From CAZJBS01 sp964544475 (GTDB taxonomy: Bacteria > CLD3 > SB21): a DNA stretch of 64,000 bases. A model generated the notes under the pieces. The model worked only from the letters and a program-made list of their open reading frames with translations. It searched no databases and had not been told where the DNA came from. Below are positions 61,785-64,000 of the stretch, in pieces. The DNA lies in NCBI GenBank assembly GCA_964544475.1, contig CAZJBS010000005.1, positions 1-64,000 on the forward strand. The letters run 5' to 3'. The position numbers and the translations under genes were made by a program. Numbering within the stretch: position 1 is the first letter of the stretch; the number at the start of each line of letters is the position of its first letter.

Positions 61785-63425
61785 TCAAACCTGGAGCACA
61801 CCGAAGTTGGGCGGCGGCACGTTGGGGTTGTTTCTCGCCGTATCGAGACATCGGATAATGGTTGAACGGGTTTCCTGCGGCTCGATGATGCCGTCGACCC
61901 ACAGCCGTGCGGCGGCGTAGCGCGGATTGCCCTGTTTTTCGTAGTTGGATTTGATTTGGTCGTAGACACGCTTTCGTTCCGCCTCGTCCACGGTTTTTCC
62001 CGCCAGCTGGATTTCGGCAATGGTCGACGCCGCCTGAGCCCCACCCATGACGGAAATGTTGGCGGTCGGCCACGCGAAAATAAACCGCGGATCGTACGCC
62101 TTGCCGCACATTGCGTAGTTGCCCGCGCCGTAACTGCCGCCGATCACAATCGTAATCTTGGGCACCACGGAATTGGCGACCGCGTTGACCAGCTTGGCGC
62201 CGTCTTTCGCGATCCCGCCGTGTTCCGCGTCCCGCCCGACCATGAAGCCATTGACGTCGTGAAGGAACAGAAGCGGAATGCCGTCCTGATTGCAATTCAT
62301 GACAAATCGGGCCGCCTTGTCCGCCGCTTCCGAATACATCACGCCGCCCATTTGCATTTCACCCTTGGCGGTCCGCTGCACCATTTTCTGGTTGGCCACG
62401 ATGCCGATCGCGTAACCGCCAATGCGTGCGGTGCCCGTGACCACGGTCTTGCCGTACGTCGCCTTGTATTCATCGAATTCCGACGCATCGACAAACCGTC
62501 CGATGATTTCCCGAACATCGTATTGAGTCAGCCCTTCCGGAATAATGGCCGCAATGTCGTCCGCATGGTGATGCGGTTCGCGGGATTCGATTTGGTTGAA
62601 CGGCGCTTTGGGTTTGTGGGCAACTTTGGAGAGAATGTCCCGGATGCGTTCCAGGGCGGCTTCGTCGTTTGGTTCTTCATAGTCGGCGGTGCCGCTGATG
62701 GCGTTGTGGGTGTGGGCGCCACCAAGGGTTTCGGTATCGATCACCTGGCCGATCGCCGCTTTCACAAGCGCCGGCCCCGCGAGGAAAAGGCTGGCGCCAT
62801 TGACCATGAGGAATTTGTCACACATGACCGGCAGATAGGCGCCGCCAGCCACGCACGGTCCCATTACGGCGGCGACCTGCATGATGCCCATGGCGCTCAT
62901 GCGTGCGTTGTTGTAAAAAATACGGCCGAAGTGATTTTCATCCGGAAACACCTGATCCTGCAACGGCAGAAAAACGCCGGCGGAATCCACGAGATACACG
63001 ATGGGAATGTTGTTCTTCATCGCGATTTCCTGAAGCCGCAGTGTCTTTTTGACAGTGATTTCAAAATGCGCGCCGGCCTTGACGGTGGCGTCGTGCGCCA
63101 CGATCGCCGTTTCCTTGCCGTCGATGATGCCAATGCCCCCGATATTGCCCGCGGACGGACAGCCGCCAAAATCTTCATACATGCCGTACGCCGCAAACAA
63201 ACCGACTTCCATGAAAGACGTGCCGGGATCGATCAATCTGGCGATCCGCTCGCGCGCCGTCAGGCGGCCTTTGTCGTGCTGTTTGTCAATATTCTTCTGA
63301 CCGCCGCCCAGACGAATTCGTTGGGCGTCCTGTTTCAGCGCTTCGACCAGTTTCTGCATGAACGCACGGTTGCGTTCGAGTTTTTGCGGGTTCAGTTGCT
63401 CGGAAGGGGTACCGATGACGGCCAT
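61785..63425 (-). CDS. Acyl-CoA carboxylase carboxyltransferase subunit (biotin-dependent)
   Basis: A 546-residue carboxyltransferase subunit of the PccB/MccB type. It has DKGRLTARERIARLIDPGTS, IVAHDATVKAGAHF and two oxyanion glycine pairs: VMGPCVAGGAYLPV in the N-terminal half and VIGGSYGAGNYAMCGKAYDP in the C-terminal half. SREPHHHADDIAAIIPEGL and PTANISVMGGAQAA are close to MccB. It would carboxylate acyl-CoA (methylcrotonyl, propionyl or acetyl) together with a biotin carboxylase/carrier subunit, which is not in this window. The substrate is undecided. Confidence 0.9.
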   Translation of the reverse strand: MAVIGTPSEQLNPQKLERNRAFMQKLVEALKQDAQRIRLGGGQKNIDKQHDKGRLTARERIARLIDPGTSFMEVGLFAAYGMYEDFGGCPSAGNIGGIGIIDGKETAIVAHDATVKAGAHFEITVKKTLRLQEIAMKNNIPIVYLVDSAGVFLPLQDQVFPDENHFGRIFYNNARMSAMGIMQVAAVMGPCVAGGAYLPVMCDKFLMVNGASLFLAGPALVKAAIGQVIDTETLGGAHTHNAISGTADYEEPNDEAALERIRDILSKVAHKPKAPFNQIESREPHHHADDIAAIIPEGLTQYDVREIIGRFVDASEFDEYKATYGKTVVTGTARIGGYAIGIVANQKMVQRTAKGEMQMGGVMYSEAADKAARFVMNCNQDGIPLLFLHDVNGFMVGRDAEHGGIAKDGAKLVNAVANSVVPKITIVIGGSYGAGNYAMCGKAYDPRFIFAWPTANISVMGGAQAASTIAEIQLAGKTVDEAERKRVYDQIKSNYEKQGNPRYAAARLWVDGIIEPQETRSTIIRCLDTARNNPNVPPPNFGVLQV

Positions 63426-63525
63426 GCCGGTTGCTCCGTTGCTGGATGGGTATTAGCTTAAGGCGCTCATGGCCAGGTTTTTTGAAAACATGCCCGAACG
63501 CCGGCTCACGGAAAATGAAAAAAAC

Positions 63526-64000
63526 TCACCGTTCTGCATCGTGCAATAATCCGGTCACATCCATTTCCCAGACGTCCGTGTTGCGACCGGCCTGGTAGAT
63601 CACGCGCCGCCCGTCGGGAAACCACCGGCCGTGGGCTTCCTGGTCCGTGTTGTCTTTGGTCAGCGTTCGCGTCGATTTTTCACCGCCACCGGCGCGCATC
63701 AGCCACACGTCGGCGTCGTCGTACCAGGAGCGCGTGAAAAGGATGTGCGTTCCGTCGGGAGAGACGACGGGTTCGCGATCCCATCCGTACGGCGTCTTGT
63801 CTTTCGTCAGCGGCAGGGGCAGACCTCCGCCAACCGGCGCGCTCCAGAGGCTCCAGCGATGGGCCCAATCCGCGGCGAACAACACCGTGGCATCCGCCGC
63901 CGCCATACATGGCTCGGTTTCCGAACGTTCGTCGATCGTAACCGGACGTTCCCGGCTGGTGGCCGCCTCCCATATCCAGACATCGGGCAAACCACGCCGC
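63526..64000 (-). CDS. WD40-like (PD40) propeller protein, truncated by the window edge
   Basis: The C-terminal 150-odd residues of a TolB/PD40-type propeller. Repeated segments such as REPVVSPDGTHILFTRSWYD, GRWFPDGRRVIYQAG and CMAAADATVLFAADW show blades ending in LLHDAER. The frame continues past position 64000, so the start is outside. Whether it is a peptidase-linked propeller (DPP-IV type) or a TolB-like protein is not visible here. Its stop lies 100 bases before the carboxylase start. Confidence 0.75.
   Translation of the reverse strand, partial: RRGLPDVWIWEAATSRERPVTIDERSETEPCMAAADATVLFAADWAHRWSLWSAPVGGGLPLPLTKDKTPYGWDREPVVSPDGTHILFTRSWYDDADVWLMRAGGGEKSTRTLTKDNTDQEAHGRWFPDGRRVIYQAGRNTDVWEMDVTGLLHDAER

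Noticed and set aside
61956..63461. 501-codon plus-strand frame opposite the carboxyltransferase
   Set aside because: Antisense shadow of a well-supported enzyme gene.

Overview
This 64 kb window reads as one scaffold piece of a Gram-negative, GC-rich bacterial genome, probably assembled from a metagenome. Envelope genes (lnt, an LpxH-like hydrolase, Omp85-type and other barrel proteins, MlaE/MlaF, many lipoproteins) show an outer membrane. Two secreted proteins end in the NYPNPFNPST-type C-terminal sorting domain and one lipoprotein carries a Fibrobacter-type FISUMP domain. Together these suggest a member of the FCB superphylum (KSB1/Calditrichota/Ignavibacteria-like lineages); this placement is inference. 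TGA is used as an ordinary stop in many genes, so the code is standard. A run of 100 Ns at 39527-39626 is flanked by an identical 55-base sequence on both sides, so it is a scaffolding artefact inside one intact helicase gene.

Layout. 1-529: GC-rich palindromic repeats. 530-9303 (+): aroA, a Gfo/Idh/MocA oxidoreductase, a patatin-like phospholipase, speA, then the overlapping trio lnt, lpxH-like and an MlaC-like/DUF3047 fusion. 9323-13143 (-): three nucleotide-sugar genes (UDP-GlcNAc 2-epimerase, WbpA-type UDP-GlcNAc dehydrogenase, UDP-glucose dehydrogenase). 13173-20172 (-): the classical yceD-rpmF-plsX-fabH-fabD-fabG-acpP-fabF-rnc cluster behind a near-consensus promoter. 20390-27304 (+): a PQQ-type propeller lipoprotein, a glycosyltransferase, a TPMT-like methyltransferase, a lipoprotein, lysS, mlaE and mlaF. 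27352-29056 (-): a SMUG2-type glycosylase and a WYL regulator. 29172-30677 (+): a secreted 5'-nucleotidase.

30686-35498 (-) is a tight histidine kinase / sigma-54 response regulator / secreted coiled-coil protein / outer-membrane barrel operon with no obvious named counterpart. 35541-37028 is the oddest stretch. It holds two overlapping lipoprotein genes, one cut by an in-frame TGA with a hairpin directly behind it. Their leader contains a stem that would hide a strong Shine-Dalgarno sequence and an intrinsic-terminator-like hairpin. 37029-44825: a FISUMP lipoprotein, a VOC protein, lhr, an RsbU-type phosphatase and a DUF2569 membrane protein. 44909-54786: a Lon-like protease, a DUF4870 protein, icd of the long cyanobacterial type, leuS, a lipoprotein, a CsgG-like protein, purN and an HU protein, with clear terminators. 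55075-61421 (-): rsmE, a TPR lipoprotein, an Omp85-like barrel, tRNA-Asn with its own promoter, and two sorting-domain proteins. 61785-64000 (-): a biotin-dependent carboxyltransferase subunit and a truncated propeller protein.

Most genes serve primary metabolism, translation and envelope building. The best candidates for new biology are the kinase/regulator/coiled-coil/barrel operon, the lipoprotein locus with its leader and in-frame UGA, and the MlaC-DUF3047 fusion in a genome segment that also has mlaE-mlaF without mlaD.
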